Shown: positions 8,508-16,514 of the stretch, piece after piece
Layout of the letters: each line of letters opens with the position of its first letter
Numbering within the stretch: the stretch's first letter is position 1
From: Actinomycetes bacterium
GTDB taxonomy: Bacteria; Actinomycetota; Acidimicrobiia; Acidimicrobiales; Ilumatobacteraceae
Length of the DNA: 44,901 nt
Direction: 5' to 3'
Assembly (NCBI GenBank): GCA_025358125.1
Contig: JANYKS010000031.1
Span: 1 to 44,901, forward strand
The notes under the pieces: model-generated
Database searches by the model: none
Seen by the model: only the letters and a program-made list of their open reading frames with translations
Told to the model about the DNA's origin: nothing
Program-made: the position numbers and the translations under genes

Positions 8508-9710
8508 ATGTCCGACGCCGACCACCCGCCCCAGCGGATTGCGATCCCCGCGACGGCGCCCGAGTCGGTGCCCGACCCGCCGCAACGGGTGCCGACGTGG
8601 GCATACAAGGCCATCGCCGTCTTTTGGCTCGGGTTCATCATCACGGTGTTCGGTCGTGTCGTCTTCGACCGCCTGACCGGGCTGCTGATCCTGTTGATGG
8701 TGTCGCTGTTCCTGGCGCTGGCGATCGAGCCGGGCGTCAACCGGCTGGCCGGCCGCGGTTGGCGCAGAGGCACATCGACTGCGATGATCCTGCTCGGGGT
8801 CTTTGCGTTCGTGATCATCTTCGTCGTTGCGATTGCATCGCTCGTCGGCGGCCAGATCGCCGATCTGCTCAACGACACACCGAAGACGATCACCAAGGTC
8901 GTCGGGTTCCTCAACCGCAACTTCGGCACGCACATCAACGCGCAGCAGGTGATCGACAGCACCCAAAAGCCCGACGGGGCATTTCAGAAGTTCATCGAAT
9001 CACAGAAGAACAAGGCGGTCGATGTCTCGGTCGCGGCCCTTGGCTTCCTGCTCCAGTTGTTCTCGGTGCTGCTGTTCACGTTCTATCTCGTCGCCGATGG
9101 TCCCCGGCTGCGGCGCAGCATCTGCAGCCGGCTGCGCCCGGCCAAGCAGCAGCGCGTGCTGAACGTGTGGGAGCTGGCGATCGAAAAGACCGGCGGCTAC
9201 TTGTACTCGCGGGCGTTGCTCGCAGGCTTGTCGGCGTTCTTCCACTGGGTACTCTTCCAATCGCTCGGTACGCGAGCGCCGATCGCAATGGCGCTGTGGG
9301 TCGGCCTGATCAGTCAGTTCCTGCCGGTGGTCGGCACGTATCTCGCGGGGGCGCTCCCCGTGCTGCTCGCCGTCGTCGATTCGCCGGCCAAGGCGCTGAT
9401 CGTACTGATCTTCGTGATCCTCTATCAGCAGGTCGAGAACTATCTGTTCCTGCCGCGGATCACGGCCCGCACGATGGAACTGCACCCGGCGACGGCGTTC
9501 GGCGCAGCACTCGCGGGTGGAGCGGTGCTCGGCCCGGTCGGGGCCATCCTCGCCCTCCCTGCCGCCGCGATGGCCCAGGCGGTCTTCGGTGAATGGGGGG
9601 CGCGCCACGACGTCATCGACGTACCGTTGACCCGCCTGCCGACGCGCAAGGCCAAGATCAGCCGCAAGATGCGCCGGGCAGCCAGAGCGAGGGCCGACGA
9701 TGCTGGCTGA
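8508..9710 (+). CDS. AI-2E family transporter (TqsA/PerM type)
   Basis: A 400-aa polytopic membrane protein of the AI-2E transporter superfamily, whose members export small molecules or act as ion antiporters; the substrate here cannot be told. There are about eight membrane segments. The first two are close together (AVFWLGFIITVFGR, LLILLMVSLFLALAIEP), then a soluble region with SQKNKAVDVSV, then helices with the family hallmarks RALLAGLSAFFHWVLF, GLISQFLPVVGTYLAGALPVL and VENYLFLPRITARTMELHP. The last is the conserved Q/E-N-x-L-x-P motif. The C-terminus is basic and cytosolic. The ATG at 8508 follows a TACCAT hexamer. Its 3' end overlaps the asparaginase gene by 11 bases, so the two are probably co-transcribed. 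Confidence 0.88.
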   Translation: MSDADHPPQRIAIPATAPESVPDPPQRVPTWAYKAIAVFWLGFIITVFGRVVFDRLTGLLILLMVSLFLALAIEPGVNRLAGRGWRRGTSTAMILLGVFAFVIIFVVAIASLVGGQIADLLNDTPKTITKVVGFLNRNFGTHINAQQVIDSTQKPDGAFQKFIESQKNKAVDVSVAALGFLLQLFSVLLFTFYLVADGPRLRRSICSRLRPAKQQRVLNVWELAIEKTGGYLYSRALLAGLSAFFHWVLFQSLGTRAPIAMALWVGLISQFLPVVGTYLAGALPVLLAVVDSPAKALIVLIFVILYQQVENYLFLPRITARTMELHPATAFGAALAGGAVLGPVGAILALPAAAMAQAVFGEWGARHDVIDVPLTRLPTRKAKISRKMRRAARARADDAG

Positions 9711-10668
9711 CACGTTCGTGCCGCTCGTGCTCACGACTCGGTCGGACCATCAGGAGTCCGTCCATTTCGGCGCAGTCGTCGCGATCGGGCGGGACGGCTC
9801 TCTCGCGTTCGCCGCCGGTGACCCGACCGTCGAGATCTATCCCCGTTCCTCCAACAAGCCGCTGCAGGCAACGGCGATGGTGGATCTCGGGCTGTCGTTG
9901 CCGTCCGATCTGTTGGCGCTCGCGTGCGCGAGCCACGACGGCCTGCCGATCCACCTCGACGGCGCCCGCCGGATCCTGGCCACAGCGGGCCTCGACGAAT
10001 CCGCGCTCCAGAACACGGCCGGCCTGCCGCTCGACGAGCACGAAGCAGAGGCGGTACTGCGCGCCGGCGGTGGCCGGACATCGCTGCAGATGAACTGCAG
10101 CGGCAAGCACGCAGCGATGGTCGCGACGTGCGTGATCAACGGGTGGTCGATCGATTCATATCTCGACCCGACCCATCCATTGCAACAGGCGATCACCGAT
10201 CGTCTCCCGGGCATGATTGGCGAGCGCGTCGCCCACATCGGTCTCGATGGCTGCGGTGCTCCAGCGCATGTGATGACGCTGCATGCGCTGGCGCGAGCAT
10301 TCCGCAACATCGCGACGGGTGGTGCTGGTGCTGCTGGCGAGCAGATCCACGCCGCGATGACGGCTCACCCGGAGATGGTCGGTGGACCGCGCCGAGACGT
10401 CACTCGGTTCATGCAACACGTACCGGGGCTGATCGCCAAGGACGGCGCCGACGGCGTCTTCGCGGCCGCGTTGGCTGATGGTAGAGCCGTTGCGATCAAG
10501 ATCGCCGACGGTGCGAATCGCGCTCGGCCGCCGGTCATGGTTGCCGCGCTGCGCGCGCTCGGCGTCGACACGAGCGAGGTCGCACCGCTCGTGCGCCAGA
10601 GGGTGATGAGCCATGGTCGTGAGGTTGGAGAGGTGTTGGTGATCACCTCATTCGGCGCGGAGGGTTGA
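9700..10668 (+). CDS. asparaginase, Rhizobium etli ReAV type (Asparaginase_II family)
   Basis: A 322-aa amidohydrolase of the Asparaginase_II family (class 3, unrelated to the E. coli enzymes), expected to convert asparagine to aspartate and ammonia in the cytosol. The Ser-Lys catalytic group is intact: RSSNKPLQA gives Ser50/Ser51 and Lys53, and NCSGKHAAM gives Cys133 and Lys136. GLDGCGAPAH gives Cys185, the second zinc-binding Cys. The ATG at 9700 lies within the end of the transporter gene and has GAGGG upstream. The stop overlaps the next start by one base (TGATG). It is the middle gene of a three-gene transcript. Confidence 0.92.
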   Translation: MLADTFVPLVLTTRSDHQESVHFGAVVAIGRDGSLAFAAGDPTVEIYPRSSNKPLQATAMVDLGLSLPSDLLALACASHDGLPIHLDGARRILATAGLDESALQNTAGLPLDEHEAEAVLRAGGGRTSLQMNCSGKHAAMVATCVINGWSIDSYLDPTHPLQQAITDRLPGMIGERVAHIGLDGCGAPAHVMTLHALARAFRNIATGGAGAAGEQIHAAMTAHPEMVGGPRRDVTRFMQHVPGLIAKDGADGVFAAALADGRAVAIKIADGANRARPPVMVAALRALGVDTSEVAPLVRQRVMSHGREVGEVLVITSFGAEG

Positions 10669-11591
10669 TGACGCAGATCCCGTTCGTCGCGCCGCTCGAC
10701 TCCGTGCACTACGGACGGGTCGAGCAGATGACGCCGATGGTCCGACGTGTCATCGCCAACAACCCGAGCAAGTACAGCTATCGCGGCACAGGTACCTACA
10801 TCGTCGGCCACGGCGACGTGGTGGTGGTCGATCCCGGGCCGGCGCTCGACGAACACCGCGACGCGCTGGCTGCTGCCTTGCGGGGCGAGCGGGTGGTGGC
10901 GATCCTCGTGACTCATTGCCACGCCGATCACTCGCCGCTCTCGGCATGGCTCGCCAACGACTCCGGGGCGCCGACGATTGCGTTCGGACCCCACGGTGCC
11001 GTCGACCTCGAAGCCGACGAGGACTCCGACGTCAAGGTCGAGGAGGCGATCGATCTCGCCTTCGCGCCGCAGATCACCGCGTCCGACGGCGACGTCGTCG
11101 TATCCACCGGTGCCGTGACCGTTCGCGCCGTGTCCACACCCGGCCACACCTCCAACCACCTGTGCTTCGCGCTCGAGCAGGAGGCGGCGCTGTTCACGGG
11201 CGATCACGTGATGGGCTGGAGCACGACGGTCGTGTCACCCCCCGACGGCGACATGCGGGCCTACATCGACTCGTTGCGAAAAGTCGCTGGCCGTCACGAC
11301 GCCATCCTGTGGCCGACGCACGGCAATCCGATCGAGGATCCGGCCCCGTTCCTTGCGGCGTACCTCGCCCACCGGGTCGAGCGCGAGGAGCAGGTGCTGG
11401 CCAAGGTTCGCGGTGGGGTCGGCTCGGTCGATGCGATCGTGAAGGTGCTGTATGCCGACGTCCGTGAGGAGTTGCACAAGGCCGCCGGCCGCAGCGTGCT
11501 GGCGCACCTCGCGAAATTGGTGGACGACGGTGTCGTGGCCGTCGGTGACGGCGCGCCCCCCTCGCTCAAGGCCTCGTTCCACCCGGCGTAA
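10668..11591 (+). CDS. metallo-beta-lactamase-fold hydrolase with C-terminal winged helix (LACTB2-like)
   Basis: A 307-aa hydrolase with the metal-binding signature THCHADHS at residues 82-89 (His83, His85, Asp87, His88), later ligands in STPGHTSNHLCF and FTGDHVMGW, and a histidine in WPTHGNPIEDP. The C-terminal 80 residues form a winged-helix-like domain, as in LACTB2-type proteins, some of which cleave RNA while others are thioesterases; the substrate here is not decided by the sequence. I chose the ATG at 10668, which overlaps the asparaginase stop by one base; a TTG codon just before it is less likely. Last gene of the transporter-asparaginase-MBL group. Confidence 0.9.
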   Translation: MTQIPFVAPLDSVHYGRVEQMTPMVRRVIANNPSKYSYRGTGTYIVGHGDVVVVDPGPALDEHRDALAAALRGERVVAILVTHCHADHSPLSAWLANDSGAPTIAFGPHGAVDLEADEDSDVKVEEAIDLAFAPQITASDGDVVVSTGAVTVRAVSTPGHTSNHLCFALEQEAALFTGDHVMGWSTTVVSPPDGDMRAYIDSLRKVAGRHDAILWPTHGNPIEDPAPFLAAYLAHRVEREEQVLAKVRGGVGSVDAIVKVLYADVREELHKAAGRSVLAHLAKLVDDGVVAVGDGAPPSLKASFHPA

Positions 11592-11654
11592 GAGGTTTCA
11601 CTCCGCCCAGAGGTTCACCCCGCCGTGGCCGGTTTCACCCCGGCGTCGACGGAG
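11592..11654. repeat. short degenerate repeat between convergent genes
   Basis: The 63-bp gap holds three imperfect copies of a GGTTTCACCCCG-like sequence (GGTTTCACTCCG, GGTTCACCCCG, GGTTTCACCCCG). No terminator hairpin with a T-run is visible. Confidence 0.4.
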
Positions 11655-12239
11655 CTACCCATCGAACGCCTCCCTCGCCGCCTGACGGTGCTGATCCGTC
11701 AGGTTCTCGAACTGTTCCGTCGCCCGATCGATCAGTCGGTCGAGTGTCGCCACTTCGAGTTCGGGGTATATTGGTGCCAGCACCCGAAGTGATTGCCACA
11801 GGCCTCGCTTGGCGAGCGCGGCCGCGCAGAGCGCCTCGAGTTCGAGCACCCGGCTCAAAGGCGAGTAACCGTGCAGCTGCCCGTTCGGCTTCAGCCGGCC
11901 AACGATCACAGCGGCCCTCGCGACCAACTGCTTGACGGGATTGGCGGACACTTGCAACGCTTTCATGATGTTGATCAGGCTTGCCCGATCTTGTTCGACC
12001 TCGGCCTCCAACTTCACGAGGTAATCGCCGTACGCAGCGGCTTCGTTCTCCGAGCGCACGCGATGCACGAGGTTCAGGCCAGCGCGAGATGCCGCTTCGT
12101 GGTCGGCGAGGTAGATCTGCAGCAGCCGCCTGGCGGTGGGGTTCGACGACGACGTGCTGGCGGCGGTGTCCGCGTCGTGATTGCCGGGCTTGCGATGGTC
12201 GCTGAGCGAGGTGACCGGCTCGTCATGAATTTGGGGCAT
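11655..12239 (-). CDS. all-helical hypothetical protein, possibly ferritin-like
   Basis: A 194-aa protein. The first 35 residues look disordered. From LLQIYLADHEAASRAGL onward it is helical, with acidic and His residues spaced as in four-helix bundles (LADHEAA, KLEAEVEQDRASL) and a distinctive RLKPNGQLHGYSPLSRVLELEAL segment. I recall similar actinobacterial proteins without assigned function; a ferritin-like fold is a guess from the helix pattern, not a demonstrated homology. I chose the ATG at 12239 (MPQIHDEP); a TTG at 12272 would add 11 residues. It ends convergent with the MBL gene and is divergent from the STAS gene. Confidence 0.6.
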   Translation of the reverse strand: MPQIHDEPVTSLSDHRKPGNHDADTAASTSSSNPTARRLLQIYLADHEAASRAGLNLVHRVRSENEAAAYGDYLVKLEAEVEQDRASLINIMKALQVSANPVKQLVARAAVIVGRLKPNGQLHGYSPLSRVLELEALCAAALAKRGLWQSLRVLAPIYPELEVATLDRLIDRATEQFENLTDQHRQAAREAFDG

Positions 12240-12388
12240 GACGTTTGCATTCCCGCAGTGGGCCTGTTTCAATCCTCAAGAAGTCGGCAAGGTTTTTACA
12301 GCCGACATTTCGACATGGGGTTTGCTGGCAGCCGTGACATGGTAGTTGTACAGTCACAGGTGGCGGTGGGTTGGAAAGAGGGTTGCCG

Positions 12389-12772
12389 ATGGCCGTCACA
12401 AGTTCGCTGGGAGTCGTGGCCGACTGCAGTCTGAGTATCCAGATCATCCACGATCGGGACGAGGCGAGGTTGATTCCCATCGGTGAACTCGACGTTCACT
12501 CGGCGAGCACTTTCGGTATCGCCGGCGAACTCGCCGTCGGCGAGCGCCCCGAGCACCTCCACATCGACTTGTCGCAGGTCACCTTCCTCGACTCCAGTGG
12601 AGTCCGCGGCATCGAAGCGTTGATGGCCCTGGCTCACAGAGCCGGAGTGCGGTGCACGGTCCTCGGTCGCGGGGCCGATGCCGACGGTGCCGACGGTGCC
12701 GCCATTGCAAACGAACCGATGGTGGTGTGGTCCGGATCGACGACGCACATGATTGCCGTGCCGAAGGCCTGA
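12389..12772 (+). CDS. STAS-domain protein, anti-sigma factor antagonist-like
   Basis: A 127-aa single-domain STAS protein. Partner-switching proteins of this kind bind an anti-sigma kinase when unphosphorylated and free a sigma factor. The phosphorylation-loop motif is present (FLDSSGVRGIEAL, with two serines at the usual site), following the strand HLHIDLSQVT. An Asp/Gly-rich loop (GADADGADGA) interrupts the last third. The ATG at 12389 has AGAGGG eight bases upstream, and a TACAGT -10 box at 12349-12354 would give a 28-base leader. No cognate kinase or sigma gene is adjacent; the sigma-like gene at 43.8 kb is too far to link by context. Confidence 0.85.
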   Translation: MAVTSSLGVVADCSLSIQIIHDRDEARLIPIGELDVHSASTFGIAGELAVGERPEHLHIDLSQVTFLDSSGVRGIEALMALAHRAGVRCTVLGRGADADGADGAAIANEPMVVWSGSTTHMIAVPKA

Positions 12773-12843
12773 CCCACCGCCCACCGCCCACCGCCCACCG
12801 ACACGCGACGCCGATCGCCGACACTGGGCGCAGTGGAGTAGTG

Positions 12844-13032
12844 GTGCAGTGGAGTCTGCCCGCCTGAAATCAGTGCTGGCGCGACATCAGACGGGCAGTG
12901 AGGTCGCCAGACCGGGGCGAGGCGGGGCGGCGCGGGGCGCGGCTCGCCAGACCGGGGTGCAGTGGAGTCCACCCGCCTGAAATCAGTGCTGGCGCGACAA
13001 CAGACGGGCAGTGAGGTCGCCAGACCGGGGCG
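12844..13032. repeat. 76-bp imperfect direct repeat with internal hairpins
   Basis: Two copies, 12844-12919 and 12957-13032 (period 113 bp), match at 73 of 76 positions. Each begins GTGCAGTGGAGT and ends GCCAGACCGGGGCG. In copy 1 the inner arms CTGCCCGCCTGA and TCAGACGGGCAG can pair with one mismatch. A partial third unit (CTCGCCAGACCGGGGTG) sits between them, and short GCAGTGGAGT and CCCACCG repeats lie just upstream. Minus-strand frames here give low-complexity Arg/Pro-rich peptides only, so I call the whole 12773-13082 stretch non-coding. Confidence 0.85.
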
Positions 13033-13070
13033 CGGCTCGCAGGGCGCGGGGCGGCTCGGGGAGCCGGTGG

Positions 13071-13076
13071 TACCTT
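13071..13076 (+). promoter_or_regulatory. -10 box of the leaderless surface-protein gene
   Basis: TACCTT, 6 bases before the GTG at 13083. This fixes the start and shows the promoter lies at the edge of the repeat region. Confidence 0.45.
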
Positions 13077-13082
13077 TCGGGG

Positions 13083-15056
13083 GTGGACGACCTCGGTCAC
13101 CAGTATCCAGAGATGGACGCGGCCGACGCGGCTGCTGAAAGCCACCGGAGTGTTCGGGTGGTGGAGCATCCGGCGGCTGGTTCGGCGCGTGCGACTGCGA
13201 ATCTGATCATCGCGTTCGTGCTCCTCGGCGTGCTCCTCGGCGTGCTCATCGCCGCCAACGGAACCTGGTCGGCTGCGTCAGAGGTGCGGCATCGCTTACG
13301 ATTGGTCACCGACTACACGGGACCGCAAGACGTACTGACAGCGACGTCGATCGGCAATGCCGTGCCGAGACCGCCGGATACGCCCACCACGATCGACCCG
13401 TCCATCAAGCTGGCCGCCGGGCTGGCCACCGAGCTGGCCCGACCGACATCGAACCTGACAGCGGTTGTCCCCGTCGTCACCGACACCACGGTGGCTCCTG
13501 CCGAGCCGGCGTCGTTGCCTGGGACGGCGTCGGCCCCTGTCGTGTCGGCGTCGTCACACGGGACGGCGCCGCCAGACCAGGGCTCAGCGGGGGTCAGCCG
13601 GCCGGTTCCCAAGCCAGTGGCGGCCTCGGCCGCGCCGGTGGTCTCGCCGTGGGCTGATTCGTCGCGAATCACCGATGGTGGGTATGTGGCGACCGATCTC
13701 GGTTGCGCGTCGGGTACTTCTGCCGCGGCGCTGGACGCGTTCTTCCGCGACCGGATTGGTCCCGTCATCGGTATGGATTACCAACACTTGTATCCGCTCG
13801 GCGCCAGCAGGTACCTGTGGATCTTTCAGGACACCTTCGTCGATTACTCGGGTACCGCGACGAGCCTCGGCGCCGCCGCATTCGATCACAACACGGCGAT
13901 GGTGCAGGACGGATCGTGTTTCACTGTCCTTCACCGTGGATCGATCCAAGCGCCGTCGTCGTTCGAGCCCGGCACCGGCGAGGACGGGGTTGCGACGTGG
14001 TTCTGGCCGATGGGTGGCGAAACGGTTGGCGGCAAGGTCTACGTCTTTTGGGCAGAGATGCAAGAGGACGGCTACGAGCCGAGCCCGGCCGACGGACTCG
14101 GATGGCATCCGGCACGCACATGGCTCGCCGTCTACGACGCCAAGACGCTCGCCCGGCTCGATTTCGGGGCAGCACCCAACAGCGGTGTCGCCCCGATCTA
14201 CGGCTACGCAGTATCGAGTGATGCCGACTACACCTACATGTTCGGCAACACCTTCGAACAGAACCTGCAACGCGAAGGCGGTTATGCAAACGGACCGCAC
14301 TCGGGTACGAACATGTGGCTCGCACGTGTGCCGAAGGGTCAGTTCGGAGCGCCGTTGGAATATCGCGCCGGGGACACATGGACCTACGACGCGGCGAGAG
14401 CGCAGCCGATCCTGCAGCGGTACTGGGCGGAGAACCCGATGCAGCCGCGCTACCTGAACGGGCAGTGGGTCGCGGCCACGAAGGTCAATGGATACTGGGG
14501 CGAGTCGCTCGCGGTCGACGTCGCCAATGATCCGTGGGGACCGTGGACGACCGTGGAGTCCTATGGCATCTCGCCGCGCGCAGGCGATCCATTGATGAAC
14601 ACCTACCACGCGTACCTGATGCCGTGGCTCGACGGCGGGGGATCGCTCGTCGTCAGCGTCTCTCAGAATGCCCGCAACATGTTGCGCGACGCCTGGCCGG
14701 ATCCGGCGCGTTACCGGTTGGCATTTTTCCGGGCGGTGCTCGTCGCGCCACCACCGCGTGAGGATCTGAACGCGACCTCCACCACCGTCGAGGACACGAC
14801 GACCACTTCATTCGAGGCGGCGACCACAGTGCCGACGACCATCGTGGTGACTGCCACCACCACGACGACCACGCCGACCACGACGACCACGACGACGACG
14901 ACGACCACGACATCGACATCGACGACATCGACGACCACGACATCGACATCGACGACATCGACGACATCGACATCGACATCGACATCGACGACATCGACGA
15001 CATCGACATCGTTGACGGCTACGACCGCGGCCAACATATCGACCAACGTTCCCTGA
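13083..15056 (+). CDS. membrane-anchored surface protein: beta-propeller-like domain plus Thr/Ser-rich tail
   Basis: A 657-aa protein. One N-terminal membrane segment (LIIAFVLLGVLLGVLIAANG, about residues 43-62) anchors it with the rest outside. A Pro/Ala/Thr linker of about 130 residues follows. The folded domain (about 195-560) opens with YVATDLGCASG and has repeated blades such as SRYLWIFQDTFVDYSG, VYVFWAEMQEDG and TYMFGNTFEQN, which resembles the DUF4185/DUF5005 group with a glycosidase-like five-bladed propeller; the exact family is uncertain. The last 80 residues are almost only Thr and Ser, suited to O-mannosylation. The GTG at 13083 is set by a TACCTT box. It may bind or cleave envelope glycans. 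Confidence 0.75.
   Translation: MDDLGHQYPEMDAADAAAESHRSVRVVEHPAAGSARATANLIIAFVLLGVLLGVLIAANGTWSAASEVRHRLRLVTDYTGPQDVLTATSIGNAVPRPPDTPTTIDPSIKLAAGLATELARPTSNLTAVVPVVTDTTVAPAEPASLPGTASAPVVSASSHGTAPPDQGSAGVSRPVPKPVAASAAPVVSPWADSSRITDGGYVATDLGCASGTSAAALDAFFRDRIGPVIGMDYQHLYPLGASRYLWIFQDTFVDYSGTATSLGAAAFDHNTAMVQDGSCFTVLHRGSIQAPSSFEPGTGEDGVATWFWPMGGETVGGKVYVFWAEMQEDGYEPSPADGLGWHPARTWLAVYDAKTLARLDFGAAPNSGVAPIYGYAVSSDADYTYMFGNTFEQNLQREGGYANGPHSGTNMWLARVPKGQFGAPLEYRAGDTWTYDAARAQPILQRYWAENPMQPRYLNGQWVAATKVNGYWGESLAVDVANDPWGPWTTVESYGISPRAGDPLMNTYHAYLMPWLDGGGSLVVSVSQNARNMLRDAWPDPARYRLAFFRAVLVAPPPREDLNATSTTVEDTTTTSFEAATTVPTTIVVTATTTTTTPTTTTTTTTTTTTSTSTTSTTTTSTSTTSTTSTSTSTSTTSTTSTSLTATTAANISTNVP
14857..15013 (+). 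repeat. coding microsatellite (ACGACATCG-type) in the Thr/Ser tail
   Basis: A run of ACC/ACG/ACA and TCG codons built from ACGACATCG and ACATCG units encodes the Thr/Ser tail. All units are multiples of three, so slippage changes tail length without a frameshift. It is not a CRISPR array: there are no spacers. Confidence 0.9.
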
Positions 15057-15178
15057 ACATCGGCGCGCCGGCGGCGTGTTTAGGACTGCAGTTGATCGGT
15101 AATAGATGAGTCATCGGAACATCGATGGTCGGCGCACGGCCCACCGATTTCCGAATAACTACTTCAAAGGAGGCCAAT

Positions 15179-15820
15179 ATGAGCATCGAAAACGGACCCA
15201 CATTCGAACGGCGAGAGGTTGCCTACGACACCGACGCGCCGGTCGCTCCGGCCGTTGCGAACACGCCACTCGTACACGATCAGCGCTACGTCCAGGTTCA
15301 ACCAGTGGTTGACCGCGTCCTGGTTGACCCGGCGGTCGCGCAAGCCCCCGTCGTGGCCCAGGCTCAGGTTGTTGCCCCGGCTGGAGTACAGACATCATTC
15401 AGTCGCCGGTTTGCTCCGGACGCGATCATCGCCGCGGTGTTTGGGCTGATCCTGTTGCTGGTCGGATTGCTGGCCATCACCCGCGGCGGCTTTGACGGAC
15501 CGATGTCTGAACCGGTCGTGCAAGTACTCGGTTTCAGCCATACGACGACACTCGGATTGATCGACATCGCAGCCGGCGCATTCTTGCTGATCGCCGGCGC
15601 CACGACATCGCGCAGCGGGGCGATCTTCATGAGTTCGGTGCTCGGTATCGGCGCCTTCGTCGGAGCCCTGCAAACGAAGTCGTTCGAGAAGTCACTGGCG
15701 CTCGAATCGTCGTTCGCCTGGCTGGTCGTCATCGGATCGATCGTGGTGTTGCTCTCGGCATTGCTGCTGCCCCGGTACATCACGAGGAACCGTACCGTTC
15801 GTCCGATCCAGCAGTTCTGA
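15179..15820 (+). CDS. four-helix integral membrane protein, function unknown
   Basis: A 213-aa protein with a soluble N-terminal region of about 90 residues rich in Val, Ala, Pro and Gln, then four predicted membrane segments (AIIAAVFGLILLLVGLLAI; TLGLIDIAAGAFLLIAGA; IFMSSVLGIGAFVGAL; WLVVIGSIVVLLSALLLP) and a short basic C-terminus. I do not recognise a named family. The ATG at 15179 has a near-perfect ribosome-binding site (AAAGGAGG, 15166-15173, five bases upstream), the strongest in the window, so this mRNA has a leader and is probably well translated. It stands alone after the surface-protein gene. Confidence 0.8.
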   Translation: MSIENGPTFERREVAYDTDAPVAPAVANTPLVHDQRYVQVQPVVDRVLVDPAVAQAPVVAQAQVVAPAGVQTSFSRRFAPDAIIAAVFGLILLLVGLLAITRGGFDGPMSEPVVQVLGFSHTTTLGLIDIAAGAFLLIAGATTSRSGAIFMSSVLGIGAFVGALQTKSFEKSLALESSFAWLVVIGSIVVLLSALLLPRYITRNRTVRPIQQF

Positions 15821-15932
15821 GCCCATCCCTGCGGTTCTGCTGCGACGTATCTCGACGGGTCAAAGTCGTCGGGGCGGATACCAACGAGTCGACCGGGTTA
15901 TGGTCGGCTCCGGTTCACGCCGCGCCCACCGC

Positions 15933-16397
15933 TCAGGGCAGATCTGCCACTGCCGGCGCCGAGGCGTGCACCCGCTGGATCGGCGAGGTGAGCGCCAGCA
16001 CCGATGTCGTGCGCACGATGCCGGGCAGCACCAGCACTCGTTCGAGCACTTCGTGGAGATGTTCGTTGGTGCGGGCGACGATCCGGCACAGCAGGTCGCC
16101 GGGGCCGGTGATCTTATGCGTCTCGAGCACCTCGGCGATCTCGGCCAAGCCGTCGATCACCCGCCGATCCTGGCCCTGGGCGATCTCCAAGGTGGTGAAC
16201 GCGAGCACCGCGTAGCCGAGCGCTGTGAGATCGATGACGGGGCCGTACCCGGCGACGACGCCGTTCGCCTGGAGCCGATCGATACGCGCCTGCACCGTGT
16301 TTCGCGCCTGACCGAGCCGGCGCGAGAGAACGAGCACGTTCGGACGCGTCGTGTCCCCCAACGCTTTGATCAGCTCGTGGTCGTTGCCGGCCAACAT
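15933..16397 (-). CDS. Lrp/AsnC family regulator, divergent from the hpd operon
   Basis: A 154-aa regulator with an N-terminal winged helix (NDHELIKALGDTTRPNVLVLSRRLGQARNTVQARIDRLQANGVVAGYG) and a C-terminal RAM ligand-binding domain (AFTTLEI to the end, with HKITGPGDLLCRIVARTNEHL). Proteins of this type form octamers and respond to amino acids. The ATG at 16397 follows an AGAGGGGG ribosome-binding site; an upstream extension to 16487 runs over the hpd promoter and is rejected. Its start is 117 bp from that of hpd, so it very likely controls tyrosine degradation, with an aromatic amino acid as effector (inference from position). Confidence 0.88.
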   Translation of the reverse strand: MLAGNDHELIKALGDTTRPNVLVLSRRLGQARNTVQARIDRLQANGVVAGYGPVIDLTALGYAVLAFTTLEIAQGQDRRVIDGLAEIAEVLETHKITGPGDLLCRIVARTNEHLHEVLERVLVLPGIVRTTSVLALTSPIQRVHASAPAVADLP

Positions 16398-16430
16398 ACC
16401 CCCTCTGGCAGATTCGTTGAGCACTTTGTC

Positions 16431-16455
16431 TTGGATAATCGGAATTCTATGCCAA
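16431..16455. promoter_or_regulatory. hpd/lrp intergenic promoter region with a weak dyad
   Basis: An AT-rich patch in a GC-rich gap contains GATAAT (16434-16439), an imperfect dyad TTGGATA...TATGCCAA, and ATCGGAAT, which matches the ATCnnAAT half-site of the second Lrp operator at 22535-22554. A candidate regulator site only. Confidence 0.3.
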
Positions 16456-16514
16456 ACTGTACCGTCGTCAAGACAGCGGTTGCGCATGATTCGCCCCGGT
16501 GGTGTGATGACGAC

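Noticed and set aside
12634..12972. Minus-strand open frame across the 12.8-kb repeats
   Set aside because: Low-complexity Pro/Arg translation, overlapping the STAS gene, with no ribosome-binding or -10 signal; better explained as repeat DNA.
14857..15013. Regular short repeats that could suggest a CRISPR array
   Set aside because: The units are 6-9 bp, contiguous, without spacers, and encode Thr/Ser in frame with the surface protein.
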